A DNA stretch of 64,000 nt. Source: Kiritimatiellia bacterium (GTDB lineage: Bacteria; Verrucomicrobiota; Kiritimatiellia; RFP12; UBA1067). Of this stretch, positions 39,822-49,166 are shown piece after piece. The number at the start of each line of letters is the position of its first letter. Position 1 is the first letter of the stretch. The position numbers and the translations under genes are program-made. The DNA is taken from positions 1 to 64,000 of the forward strand of contig JAILJX010000082.1 in NCBI GenBank assembly GCA_024694365.1, in the 5' to 3' direction. The notes under the pieces were generated by a model. It was not told where the DNA came from and made no database searches. It was given only the letters and a program-made list of their open reading frames with translations.

Positions 39822-40655
39822 ATGACGAAACCAGCTGTTATTTGCGCCGCACTGTCATTCGCATTCGCTGCGAATGCTGCGTGGTATTGGCCTTTCGGCG
39901 ACGACGAGAAGGAAGAGCCGAGAGTCTCCGAACTGATGGAGCCGGCCGTCGATTTCATCGACCGGGCGACCGATTTCGCCGAGCAGGGGAAGATATCCGA
40001 GGCTGTGGACGCGTACCGCAAAGCCCTGGCGGAGCTTGCTCGCATAGAACTCGAGAATCCCGAGCGCGCAGGCAAGCCGGAGTTCGCTACACTGCGCAAC
40101 AAACGGGCGTACGTGATGACATCCATAGATTCGCTCCTTCTGCAGCAGGCCCACAGCAACGCGAGAGCCGTCTCCGTGACCGACACGACAGAGCTCGAGA
40201 AGAGATGGAAGGCCGAGCAGGCGGAGAGAAAAGCGGCCGAAGAGCGTGCGAAGATGCCGAAAACGTCCTCTGAGAGGTCCACCGTGACGGAAGAGGAGGC
40301 TGATGTGCGCCGTGAGCGAATGGAATCCGCCAGGGATTCCCTGAAGCGGGGGGAGCTGGCGCTTGCGAAGGCGTCGGTGAAATCCCTCCTCGCCGAGAAG
40401 CCGAACGATGCCGCGGCGCTGAATATGAAGGCGATGATAGAGGTCGCCGAGGGAGACGACGCGGCGGCGGAGGAGACGCTGAGGCAGCTGGTGATGTCCA
40501 ATCCCCGCGTCCATTACGGGCACTACAATCTGGCGAGGCTCATCCTGCGCACGCGCGGTGAGAAAGGCATCGAGGCCGCGCGACGCGCATACAGGACCGG
40601 TCGCGACTACTGCAACGGGCCCGTCGACCCCAAACTGGAGGATATGCTGAAATGA
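39822..40655 (+). CDS. Secreted tetratricopeptide-like protein
   Basis: A 277-residue protein with a signal peptide (AVICAALSFAFAANA). An N-terminal helical repeat (AVDFIDRATDFAEQGKISEAVDAYRKALAELARI) is TPR-like. A charged coiled-coil-like linker spans residues about 125-170 (EKRWKAEQAERKAAEERAK), and a second TPR region follows (SLKRGELALAKASVKSLLAEKPNDAAALNMKAMIEVAEGD). TPR proteins mediate protein contacts; the partner is unknown. Its last codons overlap the next gene as ATGA, and the neighbours are LolA-like and AsmA-like envelope genes, so an envelope-assembly role is a reasonable inference. Confidence 0.75.
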   Translation: MTKPAVICAALSFAFAANAAWYWPFGDDEKEEPRVSELMEPAVDFIDRATDFAEQGKISEAVDAYRKALAELARIELENPERAGKPEFATLRNKRAYVMTSIDSLLLQQAHSNARAVSVTDTTELEKRWKAEQAERKAAEERAKMPKTSSERSTVTEEEADVRRERMESARDSLKRGELALAKASVKSLLAEKPNDAAALNMKAMIEVAEGDDAAAEETLRQLVMSNPRVHYGHYNLARLILRTRGEKGIEAARRAYRTGRDYCNGPVDPKLEDMLK

Positions 40656-41266
40656 TTGCGGTTTTGGCGGCGGCGGCGCTGGCGGCGTCCGGTTCGGCGG
40701 TTCGCGAAGAGGCGTTCGCGGAAGATGCGACGCCGAGGGAGATACTTGCGGCCTGCCGGCAGATGGTGCCGGAGGACGTGAAGATAGACGGCCACGTCAA
40801 CAGGCGCAGCCGTCATGGCACGCAGGTCGCGGCGTACACGTATTCGCTCGTCCGCAAGGACGGCTCGACGGAGATATCCTTCAAGGATGCAGACGGGAAG
40901 GACGTGCCGTTCGAAAAGCACGGGCGCCTGCTCGATACGGACATAATGTGGAGCGACCTGGCGATGGATTTCCTCTGGTGGGAAGACGTCTCGTTCGCGG
41001 GAGGCGGGAACGGCGAGGATTCGGTGCACGGGATATCCTGCAGGACGCTCCTGCTCAGGAAGGGCAACCGCGAGTACAAGGCCTGGATCGACAGGCGGAC
41101 GGGGGCGCTGCTGCAGGCGCACGAGCTGAGGGACGGAAGGACCGTCAGGGAGATTTTCTGCACGAGCCTCAAAAAGTTCGGCGAAAGATGGGCGCCGCGG
41201 AATCTCGAGGTCGGGTCGCCCGGCGCCAGATACCGCACGAAAATCGTAATCGAAAACATAGAATAG
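40652..41266 (+). CDS. LolA-like outer-membrane lipoprotein-sorting protein
   Basis: A 204-residue product with a short hydrophobic start (IAVLAAAALAASGSA). The middle has the LolA-like uncleaved beta-clamp pattern: VAAYTYSLVRKDGSTEISFKD, LDTDIMWSDLAMDFLWWEDVSFAG, GISCRTLLLRKGNREYKAWIDRRTGALLQAHEL. The W-D-D-L-S-Y-D-F-like segment and the Y-K-x-x-x-W-I-D strand are typical of the outer-membrane lipoprotein-sorting family found beside many transporter operons. It overlaps the TPR gene by ATGA and precedes an AsmA-like gene. Actual lipoprotein-carrier activity is unproven. Confidence 0.65.
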   Translation: MIAVLAAAALAASGSAVREEAFAEDATPREILAACRQMVPEDVKIDGHVNRRSRHGTQVAAYTYSLVRKDGSTEISFKDADGKDVPFEKHGRLLDTDIMWSDLAMDFLWWEDVSFAGGGNGEDSVHGISCRTLLLRKGNREYKAWIDRRTGALLQAHELRDGRTVREIFCTSLKKFGERWAPRNLEVGSPGARYRTKIVIENIE

Positions 41267-41277
41267 GAGAAAACCAG

Positions 41278-42255
41278 ATGGCAAAAGCCGCAGGAAAGGT
41301 GATAAAGTGGACGCTCATGGCGTTCGCCGTTCTGCTGGGACTCGTCCTGGTGGCGGCGCTCACGATACCGCTTTGGATAGGACCGGTGGTGACGGGCAAG
41401 GCCAACGAGCTCGTTCCGCAGATGACGAAGACGGGATTCCGCATGGAGGATTTCGGATTCAATCCGTATTCGGGCACGATCCATTTCGGCAAGACGGCGC
41501 TGGAGAATCCGGTGGAGTATTTCGACCCCGAGCGCGCGAGGCGCGAAGCGAAGGCGGCTCAGGGCGAAGGGGAGAAGAACATCTTCCAGAGCACGGTCGA
41601 TGCGGTCAACGAAGCGGCCGCGAAGGCGAACGATCTCATATCGTCCAGCTCGACGAACGCCGTGGCGTTCAACTCGATAGACGTGGATTTCGACACGGTC
41701 TCGCTTTTCTCCGACACGATGCGGATAAAGGAGATCGAGATCGACGGACTCTACATCTACGGCAACACGACATTCGCCAACATCCGCGAAATCGTCGCGA
41801 ACGTGACCGAGTACAACAGCAAGGGCAAGGAGACGCCGAAGGCGGAGCCGGAGCCCGGGCGGGAGGAGAAGGCCCAGGAGCCGGCCCCCGCGCCCGAGGG
41901 CGAGGCGAAGAAGGACGAAGGCGGAAAGAAGTATGTCATCGAGAAAATCCGCTTCAAGGGCCTTGAGATCAAGTACGCCGGCGTGTCCATCGGTTTCGAG
42001 GATTTCGAACTTCCTCCGATCGGAACGGACCATCCCGTGGACATCGAGGCGACGCTTGACATAGTCGTCGAGGCGATTTGCGGCAGGGCCGAGAAGAAGT
42101 GCCCGGGCGCCGGCAAGGCTCTTTGGGGCGCATATGCGGGAGGCAAGGGCCTGACGAAGGCTTTTGCGTTCGCGGCCGAGGTCATGGACAAGACCTTCGA
42201 CAAAGCGGGAGAATTGGGCACGAAGTTCAAAGAAGGCGTGACGGACCTGTTTTGA
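41278..42255 (+). CDS. AsmA-like single-pass membrane protein
   Basis: A 325-residue protein with one N-terminal membrane segment (VIKWTLMAFAVLLGLVLVAALTIPLWI) and a large periplasmic part. The strand pattern NELVPQMTKTGFRMEDFGFNPYSGTIHFGKTALENP and FNSIDVDFDTVSLFSDTMRIKEIEIDGLYIYGN resembles AsmA/DUF748 proteins, which form lipid-conducting beta-grooves between membranes. A Pro/Glu/Lys-rich linker (residues about 182-215) splits the domain. It starts with an AGGAGAAAA Shine-Dalgarno 12 bases after the LolA-like gene. The family assignment is by pattern and length is short for AsmA. Confidence 0.5.
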   Translation: MAKAAGKVIKWTLMAFAVLLGLVLVAALTIPLWIGPVVTGKANELVPQMTKTGFRMEDFGFNPYSGTIHFGKTALENPVEYFDPERARREAKAAQGEGEKNIFQSTVDAVNEAAAKANDLISSSSTNAVAFNSIDVDFDTVSLFSDTMRIKEIEIDGLYIYGNTTFANIREIVANVTEYNSKGKETPKAEPEPGREEKAQEPAPAPEGEAKKDEGGKKYVIEKIRFKGLEIKYAGVSIGFEDFELPPIGTDHPVDIEATLDIVVEAICGRAEKKCPGAGKALWGAYAGGKGLTKAFAFAAEVMDKTFDKAGELGTKFKEGVTDLF

Positions 42256-42275
42256 CGGGCAGGCTGAAGCGAACG

Positions 42276-44774
42276 ATGATTTCCAGTCAGAAAACAAAGG
42301 CAAACATGCAAACGAAAGCAACCAAGAAGAAAGACCGCCGCGTGGAACAGTCCGTAGAGGGACTCAAAGAGGATTTCGCGTGGCATCTGCGCTACACCGT
42401 CGCCAAGAGCGAGGAGAGCGCCACGGACCGCGACCACTACACCGCGTTCGCGAACGCGGTGCGCGACCGCATCGTCGAGCGCTGGATCAACACGCAGGAG
42501 GTCTACCATCGCCAGAACACGAGGCGCGTGTATTATTTGAGCCTCGAATTCCTGATGGGCAGGCTGCTCGGGAACAACGTCATAAACCTCAAGGCCGACC
42601 AGCTCTGCCGCGATGCGCTCAAGGACTTCGGCATCGACTGGAACAGCCTCAGGGATTTCGAGGCTGACGCCGGCCTCGGCAACGGGGGCCTGGGGCGTCT
42701 CGCCGCGTGCTATCTCGACTCGATGGCGACGCTGGATCTCGCCGGCATGGGCTACGGCCTCAGGTACGATTACGGAATCTTCCGCCAGAAGATCGTCAAC
42801 GGGAACCAGGTCGAAGAGCCCGACCGCTGGCTCAAGGACGGCTATCCTTGGGAAATGCCGCGTCCGGAGTATGCGCAGACAGTCGGCTTCGGCGGACATG
42901 TCGAGTACGCCTCCATCAAGGGCAGGCAGCAGTGGAGATGGGTCCCGTCCGAGCAGGTCTCGGGCGTCCCCTACGACATTCCGATCGTGGGATACAGGAA
43001 CGCGGTCAACACGCTGCGCCTCTGGAGCGCCAAGGCGACCGACGATTTCGATCTCGCCGACTTCAACAAGGGCGACTACATCAACGCCGTCGAGACGAAA
43101 GTCCTCGCCGAGAATCTCACGAAGGTCCTTTATCCGAACGACAACACGACCGCCGGCAAGGAGCTGAGGCTCCGCCAGCAGTATTTCTTCGTCGCGTGCT
43201 CGCTCAACGACATCCTGCGCCGCTATCAGCAGGACAACAAGGGCTGGGACGCCCTCCCGGACAAGGTGTTCATCCACCTCAACGAGACCCATCCCGCCCT
43301 CGTCATCCCCGAGCTCATGCGAATCCTCATAGACCAGGAGGGGCTTTCCTGGGACAAGGCGTGGGACCTTACGCGCAGGTCGGTCGGCTACACCAACCAC
43401 ACGATTCTCCCCGAGGCTCTCGAAAAGTGGCCCGTCTCCATGATGGAGAGGCTGCTGCCGCGCCATCTGCAGATCGTATACGAGATCAACGGACGCTTCC
43501 TGCAGAAGATATCGTCCATGTTCCCCGGCGACATTAAGCGCCTCCAGAGGATGTCGCTCATCGACGAGAACGGCGAGAGGTACGTCAGGATGGCGAACAT
43601 GTGCCTCGTGACGAGCTCTTCGGTGAACGGCGTCGCCGAGCTTCACACGCAGATCCTGAAGGAGTCGCTCTTCAAGGACTTCTACGACATCATGCCCGAG
43701 AAGTTCCGCAACGTGACGAACGGCATCACGCCGCGCAGATGGCTTCTCAAGGCCAACCCGTCGCTTGCGCAGCTCATCACGGACAAGATCGGAGAGAACT
43801 GGGTCACCCATCTCGACGAGCTCAAGAAGATCGAGAAGTTCGCCTCCGACAAGCAGTTCCTCGAGGCCCTCGCGAAGATCAAGCGCTCGAACAAGGGCGT
43901 CCTCTCCAACTGGGTCGGCAAGAATCTCGGCTTCACGCTCGATCCCGACGCGATCTTCGACGTGCAGGTCAAGAGGCTGCACGAGTACAAGAGGCAGCTG
44001 CTTCTCGTTCTCTACATCATCGTCTTCTACAACAGGCTCGTCAACGATCCCAAGTTCGACCCCGTGCCGAGGAGCTTCATCTTCGCGGCGAAGGCGGCGC
44101 CGGGATACTACATGGCCAAGCTCATCATCCGTCTCATCCACGGCGTCGCGGGAGTCGTCAACTCCAATCCGAAGACGCGCGGAAAGCTCTCCGTCGCGTT
44201 CCTCCCGGATTACCGCGTCTCGCTGGCCGAGAAGATCATGCCCGCGGCGGAGCTCTCCGAGCAGATTTCGCTCGCAGGCATGGAGGCGTCGGGCACCGGC
44301 AACATGAAGTTCATGATGAACGGCGCTCTCACGATCGGAACGTACGACGGCGCCAACGTGGAAATCAACCAGGAGGTCGGCGACGACAACATGTTCCTCT
44401 TCGGCATGCGCACAGAGGACGTCGCGAAGAAGCGTCCGGCGTACGTCTCTAGGGAATACTACAGCAAGGATCCCGAAATCAAGATGGCCCTCGACATGAT
44501 CAGGTCGAACGTCTTTTCGCTCCTGGAGCCGGGGCTGTTCGATCCGATCCTGCGTTCGCTTCTCGACTACAACGACTACTACATGCTTCTCGCGGACCTC
44601 AGGAGCTACATCGAGGCCCAGGACCGCGTCGACAGGACGTACCGCAACGCAAAGAAGTGGAACGCGATGTCTCTCGTGAACATCGCCCGCTCGGGCAGAT
44701 TCTCGTCTGACCGCGCGATTCTCGAGTACGCGAAGGACATCTGGGGCATCAAGCCGGTCGACTTCGGGGCGTGA
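42276..44774 (+). CDS. glgP: Glycogen/starch phosphorylase
   Basis: An 832-residue GT35 enzyme releasing glucose 1-phosphate from alpha-1,4-glucans, of normal family length. Motifs include RRVYYLSLEFLMGRLLGNN, ADAGLGNGGLGRLAACYLDSMA, LNETHPALVIPELMRIL, RNVTNGITPRRWLLKANP, VKRLHEYKRQLL and EASGTGNMKFMMNGALTIGTYDGANVEI, where the Lys of GNMKFMMNG binds pyridoxal phosphate. Starts at ATG 42276 or 42306 are both possible; neither has a strong Shine-Dalgarno. It follows the AsmA-like gene by 20 bases and precedes an aminopeptidase gene, so it appears to be in one transcript with envelope genes. Confidence 0.95.
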   Translation: MISSQKTKANMQTKATKKKDRRVEQSVEGLKEDFAWHLRYTVAKSEESATDRDHYTAFANAVRDRIVERWINTQEVYHRQNTRRVYYLSLEFLMGRLLGNNVINLKADQLCRDALKDFGIDWNSLRDFEADAGLGNGGLGRLAACYLDSMATLDLAGMGYGLRYDYGIFRQKIVNGNQVEEPDRWLKDGYPWEMPRPEYAQTVGFGGHVEYASIKGRQQWRWVPSEQVSGVPYDIPIVGYRNAVNTLRLWSAKATDDFDLADFNKGDYINAVETKVLAENLTKVLYPNDNTTAGKELRLRQQYFFVACSLNDILRRYQQDNKGWDALPDKVFIHLNETHPALVIPELMRILIDQEGLSWDKAWDLTRRSVGYTNHTILPEALEKWPVSMMERLLPRHLQIVYEINGRFLQKISSMFPGDIKRLQRMSLIDENGERYVRMANMCLVTSSSVNGVAELHTQILKESLFKDFYDIMPEKFRNVTNGITPRRWLLKANPSLAQLITDKIGENWVTHLDELKKIEKFASDKQFLEALAKIKRSNKGVLSNWVGKNLGFTLDPDAIFDVQVKRLHEYKRQLLLVLYIIVFYNRLVNDPKFDPVPRSFIFAAKAAPGYYMAKLIIRLIHGVAGVVNSNPKTRGKLSVAFLPDYRVSLAEKIMPAAELSEQISLAGMEASGTGNMKFMMNGALTIGTYDGANVEINQEVGDDNMFLFGMRTEDVAKKRPAYVSREYYSKDPEIKMALDMIRSNVFSLLEPGLFDPILRSLLDYNDYYMLLADLRSYIEAQDRVDRTYRNAKKWNAMSLVNIARSGRFSSDRAILEYAKDIWGIKPVDFGA

Positions 44775-44808
44775 ATCCGGAAAACAGATCAAGGAGGGAA
44801 AAGAAAAA

Positions 44809-46170
44809 ATGAAATTCAAATCCGAGAAAGAGTACTGCAACGAATACATGCGGTATCTCGGGATCGCGAAAACAGCCCGCAGGAGCTATGCCGAGAGCGT
44901 GAGGCTTCTTGAAGCGAGAGGCTTCAGGGACATCTCTTCGTTCAAGGCGCTGAAAGCGGGCGACAAGGTCTACCGCGGCTATCTCGGCCGCACGGTCATG
45001 GCCGCGGTGATCGGCAAAAAGAGCATCGCGACGCACGGACTCAAGGTCGTCGGCGGACACACCGACGCGCCCAGGCTCGACCTCAAGCCCAGGCCGCTCT
45101 ACGGCAAGGACGGGTACATGTACCTCGACTGCCACATGTACGGCGGCATAAAGAAGTACCAGTGGCTCGTCAGGCCCCTGGCGCTCTACGGCACGGTCGT
45201 GCGCAAGGACGGCGTCAAGGTCGAGATCGAGGTGGGCGACAAGCCCGGCGATCCCGTCTTCATGATCTCCGACATCCTTCCCCATCTCGGAAAGGACCAG
45301 GCGAAGAAGACCCGCGACGAATTCTATCCCGCAGAGGACCTCGATGTCGTATGCTGGACCACGTACGCGAAGCCCAAGAAGGGCGACGACGCCGACGCCG
45401 AGCCCAAGGCCGACAGGAACGGGCTCGTAGAATACCTCAAGAAGACGTACGGAATCGACGAAAAGGATCTCCTTTCCGCCGAGCTCGAGATCGTCCCCGC
45501 CGGAATGCCCCAGGAATGCGGATTCGACCGTGCGCTCATCGCCGGCTACGGCCATGACGACCGCGTGTGCTCCTTCGCGGGGCTGCAGGCGCTCATCGAC
45601 GCGGCGGACGACGTTCCGGACGTCACGGCGTCCATCCTCATGTGCGACAAGGAGGAGATCGGGTCCGTCGGCGCGACGGGAATGCAGAGCTCCTTCTTCG
45701 AGAACACGGTCGCCGAGCTTATCGAGCGCCAGGAGAAGAACGCGAGGGACATAATGGTCCGCCGCGCGCTCGAGAAGTCCTCCATGCTTTCCGCCGACGT
45801 CACCGCGGCCGACGATCCCCACTTTGCGGATCTCGGTTCGACCGGCAACGGCGCGAGGTTCCACAGGGGGCCGGCTGCCTCCAAGTACACGGGAGGCGCC
45901 TCGAAGAGCGGATCGAGCGATTGTGAACCCGAATTCATCGCCAGGATCAGGAAGATCATGGACGATGCCGACGTTTCCTGGCAGATGGCCGAGCTCGGCA
46001 AAGCCGAGAAGGGCGGCGGCGGAACGATCGCACAGTACATGTCCCGCTTCGGGATGGCGGTTCTCGACATGGGGACTCCTCTCTGGAACATGCATGCGCC
46101 GTGCGAGCTGGCGTCCAAATTCGACTGCTGGCAGACATACAAGGCATACTCGGCGTATCTGAGGAGCTGA
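44809..46170 (+). CDS. M18 family aspartyl aminopeptidase
   Basis: A 453-residue zinc aminopeptidase of family M18. Metal- and substrate-binding motifs are VVGGHTDAPRLDLKPRP, IAGYGHDDRVCSFAGL, MCDKEEIGSVGATGMQS and the late DMGTPLWNMHAPCELASKFD. It would trim N-terminal acidic or neutral residues from peptides in the cytoplasm. An AAGGAGGGAAAAG Shine-Dalgarno precedes ATG 44809. It lies 34 bases after glgP and one base before the next gene's GTG start. Confidence 0.9.
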   Translation: MKFKSEKEYCNEYMRYLGIAKTARRSYAESVRLLEARGFRDISSFKALKAGDKVYRGYLGRTVMAAVIGKKSIATHGLKVVGGHTDAPRLDLKPRPLYGKDGYMYLDCHMYGGIKKYQWLVRPLALYGTVVRKDGVKVEIEVGDKPGDPVFMISDILPHLGKDQAKKTRDEFYPAEDLDVVCWTTYAKPKKGDDADAEPKADRNGLVEYLKKTYGIDEKDLLSAELEIVPAGMPQECGFDRALIAGYGHDDRVCSFAGLQALIDAADDVPDVTASILMCDKEEIGSVGATGMQSSFFENTVAELIERQEKNARDIMVRRALEKSSMLSADVTAADDPHFADLGSTGNGARFHRGPAASKYTGGASKSGSSDCEPEFIARIRKIMDDADVSWQMAELGKAEKGGGGTIAQYMSRFGMAVLDMGTPLWNMHAPCELASKFDCWQTYKAYSAYLRS

Positions 46171-46171
46171 T

Positions 46172-47407
46172 GTGTCCGGGGCTGGTTGCGACACGCCTTT
46201 GAAGGCGCTCGTACTCGGCTACGGAATCCGCGGCCGCACGTATGCGGCATACGCGGCCAGGCATCCGCGGGAATTCGAGCTTGCGGGTCTTGCAGACCCT
46301 GCGGCGGAATTTCCCGCGGATTCGCCGTATCCGCGCTTCCGGACATGGGAGGAGGCTCTTGCGGCCGATACCGGCGCGGAGGCTGCGATCATCGCCCTTC
46401 CCGACCGCCTTCATCTGCCCGCTGCGGAGGCCGCGCTTGCGAAAGGGATGCACGTGCTTCTGGAGAAGCCTCTGGGCTGCACGTGGGATGAGTGCGAAAA
46501 GATACGCGCGGCGAGAGCCAGGGCGGGGAAGATGGTTCTTGCGGGATACGTGCTCAGGTATTCCCCGTATTACAGGGAGCTAAGGGAAATCGTCGCTTCG
46601 GGAGAGATAGGCGAGCTCACGAGCGTGCATCATCTTGCGGCGATTTCGTACGGCAAGGCGTCCCATGCCTTCTGCCGCGGAAACTGGTCCGTGGAGTCTG
46701 AAGGCACGGGCATGCTCGTGAACAAGTGTTCGCACGACTTCGATTTGATAGAGTGGTGGACGAAGGGGCGGCGCTGCAGGAAGATCTCGAGTTTCGGATC
46801 GCTGATGCACTGGCGTCCGCAGGAGCGTCCGCAAGGCGCCGCGGAACGTTGCGAGGACTGTCCGGCGCAGGTCCGCGCGGGGTGTCCGTTCGACGCGAGA
46901 CGGCTCTATTGCGAGAGGGAGGATTTGAGATACCACTTCGCCGACATGTCCGACGCGGCGATGGATAAGGTGGTGAAGGAGTCGCGGTACGGACGCTGCG
47001 TGTACGCCGGAGGGAACGACTCTGTCGACCACCAGACCGTTCTCATGGATTTCGACGGAGGGCTTACGATAATCCTCGAGATGGAAAGCTACTCCAAGGA
47101 GCGGCGCAGGGTGTCGCATTTCTTCGGGACCCGGGGGGAAATCGTGGCCGACGAGAAGACGATCGAGGTCAAGCCGTTCCTCGGCGGAGACAGAACCGTA
47201 TATCCCGACACGGCCGGCGCCCACGGAGGAGGCGACGCGGGCATCATGGCGCAGTTTGCGTTCCTTGCGAGGAAAGCGTCTAAGGAGAGATACGCAAGCA
47301 TTCTGGATGGCGCGCTGGAGTCGCACAGGCTGGCGTTTCTGGCCGAGGAGTCGAGGAAAACGGGGAAGACGGTGGATTGCCTTGCGGCCGGGGGGAGAAA
47401 TGGCTGA
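46172..47407 (+). CDS. Gfo/Idh/MocA family oxidoreductase with Cys cluster
   Basis: A 411-residue NAD(P)-dependent oxidoreductase. The N-terminal Rossmann motif is VLGYGIRGRTYAAYAAR, and the catalytic EKP is in HVLLEKPLGC. The C-terminal domain carries GYVLRYSPYYRELREIV, RGNWSVESEGTG, KCSHDFDLIEWW and a cysteine-rich insert, ERCEDCPAQVRAGC. These features recur in the paralogue at 53874. Family members oxidise or reduce sugars and sugar derivatives; the substrate is unknown. The GTG start (46172) follows the aminopeptidase stop by one base. The gene overlaps the next ORF by 8 bases (ATGGCTGA). Confidence 0.87.
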   Translation: MSGAGCDTPLKALVLGYGIRGRTYAAYAARHPREFELAGLADPAAEFPADSPYPRFRTWEEALAADTGAEAAIIALPDRLHLPAAEAALAKGMHVLLEKPLGCTWDECEKIRAARARAGKMVLAGYVLRYSPYYRELREIVASGEIGELTSVHHLAAISYGKASHAFCRGNWSVESEGTGMLVNKCSHDFDLIEWWTKGRRCRKISSFGSLMHWRPQERPQGAAERCEDCPAQVRAGCPFDARRLYCEREDLRYHFADMSDAAMDKVVKESRYGRCVYAGGNDSVDHQTVLMDFDGGLTIILEMESYSKERRRVSHFFGTRGEIVADEKTIEVKPFLGGDRTVYPDTAGAHGGGDAGIMAQFAFLARKASKERYASILDGALESHRLAFLAEESRKTGKTVDCLAAGGRNG

Positions 47408-48338
47408 GGCGGCCATAAAGTCCGTCCTCAAGTTCGTCGCCGCGGCAGCGGTCGCGGGGATGTCCGCAGGATGCATCCGTTTTTTCGAAGAAGAAGGCAG
47501 CGGCGCGGTGGTGGTTCTGCTTGACGGTTCGGACCGCGCGCGCGAAAAGGCCGCCGCGCTCATGGCTGCGGACGGATTGGACGCCAGGAGTTTCGAGGTG
47601 TCGTACTACACCGACGGCGCGAGGCTTTTGGACTGTGCGGAAGGGCGTCACGTTGTCGCGGCGGTCGCCGCCGTGCCGCCGGGGAAGAGAGGGCCTTTTG
47701 CGATCGAGGCGGTCCGGCGCGGAATGAAGGTGCTCTCCGAAGCTCCGCTCGCAGGCACGCTTAAGGAGCTTGGCGACCTGGAGAGCGCTGCGAAAGAAAG
47801 CAAGGTGGAGGTGCGCTCTGGTTCGCCTGGCGGACGCAGCGCCGTCTTCGCGGCGAATCTGGATTTGCTGGAGTCCGGGGCTCTGGGGCGCATAACGGAG
47901 GTTGTGGTTTGCGCGAAAGGATCGGTCCTGGAGGACGGTCCGCGCCTGCTCGCCTTGCCTTTCGCGGCGCTGAAGCCGGGCCACATAATGGAGATCAGGC
48001 GCGGAGAGTCGCTCGAGCTCGTGTATCGCGGGCTCAAGATAGTCTGGCGCGCTGCCGGGGACGGCGAAGAGGAGAGGACGGTCTTCATCGGCTCCCGCAG
48101 ACGATCGGAGGTGCGCTGCAGCGGCGCGCCGGAGGGTGCGGAAGACGCATTCCGCATATCCGAGACCGTTCTCGCAGCCGAGGTCGCGCTGAAAGTATGC
48201 GAGCCGGGCGAATCGATAAAGTGGTTTCATTCAAGGCGCCAGTTCGACAGGGCTGACGCGAACAGGCTTGTCAAACCGCGCGCCGGAGGGTCCGGCGGCG
48301 GAGGCGAAACCGGCATGGCGGAAGGAGAGACATCATGA
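47400..48338 (+). CDS. Degenerate oxidoreductase-like lipoprotein (pseudoenzyme)
   Basis: A 312-residue product. The N-terminus is hydrophobic with a possible lipobox (AGMSAGC, cysteine 25), implying membrane anchoring. The rest follows the Gfo/Idh/MocA plan: VVAAVAAVPPGKRGPFAIEAVRRGMKVLSEAPLAGTLKEL matches the region around the catalytic EKP, but the Lys is Ala (EAP), and the glycine-rich dinucleotide motif is replaced by AVVVLLDGSDRA. LLESGALGRITEVVV continues the resemblance. I infer a catalytically inactive, membrane-attached relative of the upstream oxidoreductase, translationally coupled to it. It overlaps kdsA by ATGA. Its role is unknown. Confidence 0.55.
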   Translation: MAEAAIKSVLKFVAAAAVAGMSAGCIRFFEEEGSGAVVVLLDGSDRAREKAAALMAADGLDARSFEVSYYTDGARLLDCAEGRHVVAAVAAVPPGKRGPFAIEAVRRGMKVLSEAPLAGTLKELGDLESAAKESKVEVRSGSPGGRSAVFAANLDLLESGALGRITEVVVCAKGSVLEDGPRLLALPFAALKPGHIMEIRRGESLELVYRGLKIVWRAAGDGEEERTVFIGSRRRSEVRCSGAPEGAEDAFRISETVLAAEVALKVCEPGESIKWFHSRRQFDRADANRLVKPRAGGSGGGGETGMAEGETS

Positions 48339-49156
48339 AGAAGGTGGAAGTCGACAAAGGCGTGAAGTTCGGCGGCGGCGGGCTCGTGTTCATAGCTGGC
48401 CCCTGCGTCATAGAGTCGCGCGCGATGGCGATAGATCTCGCAAAGCGCCTTTCGGCGCTGGCGAAGAAGCTGGGCGTGGCGTACATATTCAAGGCCAGCT
48501 TCGACAAGGCCAACAGGACGAGCGTCGATTCGTTCCGCGGTCCGGGAATAGACAAGGGGCTTGAGATACTTGCGGAGATACGGCAGAGCGTGGGCGTTCC
48601 CGTGCTTACCGACGTACACGAGCCCTGGCAGTGCGCCCGCGCCGCGGAGGTTTGCGATGTATTGCAGATTCCGGCGTTTCTTGCGCGCCAGACGGACCTC
48701 GTCGTCGCCGCCGGCGAGACCGGTGCCGTCGTGAACGTCAAGAAGGGCCAGTTCATGGCGCCGGAGGATATGGCTCAAGTCGCAAGAAAGATCGAGTCCA
48801 CGGGCAACAGGAGAATCGTCCTGTGCGAGCGAGGCTCGTCTTTCGGCTACCGCAATCTCGTCGCCGACATGCGTTCGCTCCTGATCATGCGCGAACTCGG
48901 ATATCCCGTGGTGATGGATGCGACCCACTCCGTGCAGCGCCCCGGCGGACTCGGCACCGGCTCTGGAGGCGACGGGAAGTACGCCCCGGCCCTTGCGCGG
49001 GCGGCTGTCGCGACGGGTGTCGACGGCGTGTTCATGGAAACCCACATGAACCCCAAAGTCGCGAAGAGCGACGCGGCGAATGCGATAAAGTTTTCGGAGG
49101 TTGAGAAACTCTGGAGAAAGCTGATCGCCATAGACGCGGTGGTGAAGGGAAAGTGA
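48335..49156 (+). CDS. kdsA: 3-deoxy-8-phosphooctulonate synthase (KDO-8-P synthase)
   Basis: A 273-residue enzyme condensing arabinose 5-phosphate and phosphoenolpyruvate to KDO 8-phosphate for LPS inner core. Motifs are VFIAGPCVIESRAMAIDLA, IFKASFDKANRTSVDSFRGPG, VLTDVHEPWQ, DVLQIPAFLARQTDL, NVKKGQFMAPEDM, CERGSSFGYRNLVADMR, MDATHSVQRPGG and VDGVFMETHMNP. It ends the long operon that begins at 39822 and starts within an ATGA overlap with the lipoprotein gene. Confidence 0.95.
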   Translation: MKKVEVDKGVKFGGGGLVFIAGPCVIESRAMAIDLAKRLSALAKKLGVAYIFKASFDKANRTSVDSFRGPGIDKGLEILAEIRQSVGVPVLTDVHEPWQCARAAEVCDVLQIPAFLARQTDLVVAAGETGAVVNVKKGQFMAPEDMAQVARKIESTGNRRIVLCERGSSFGYRNLVADMRSLLIMRELGYPVVMDATHSVQRPGGLGTGSGGDGKYAPALARAAVATGVDGVFMETHMNPKVAKSDAANAIKFSEVEKLWRKLIAIDAVVKGK

Positions 49157-49166
49157 ATTTGACCCA

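Noticed and set aside
41757-44849. Antisense open frame of 1030 codons over glgP and its neighbours
   Set aside because: It mirrors the well-supported + strand genes, its translation is rich in Arg/His/Val/Leu without domains, and high GC commonly produces such shadow frames.
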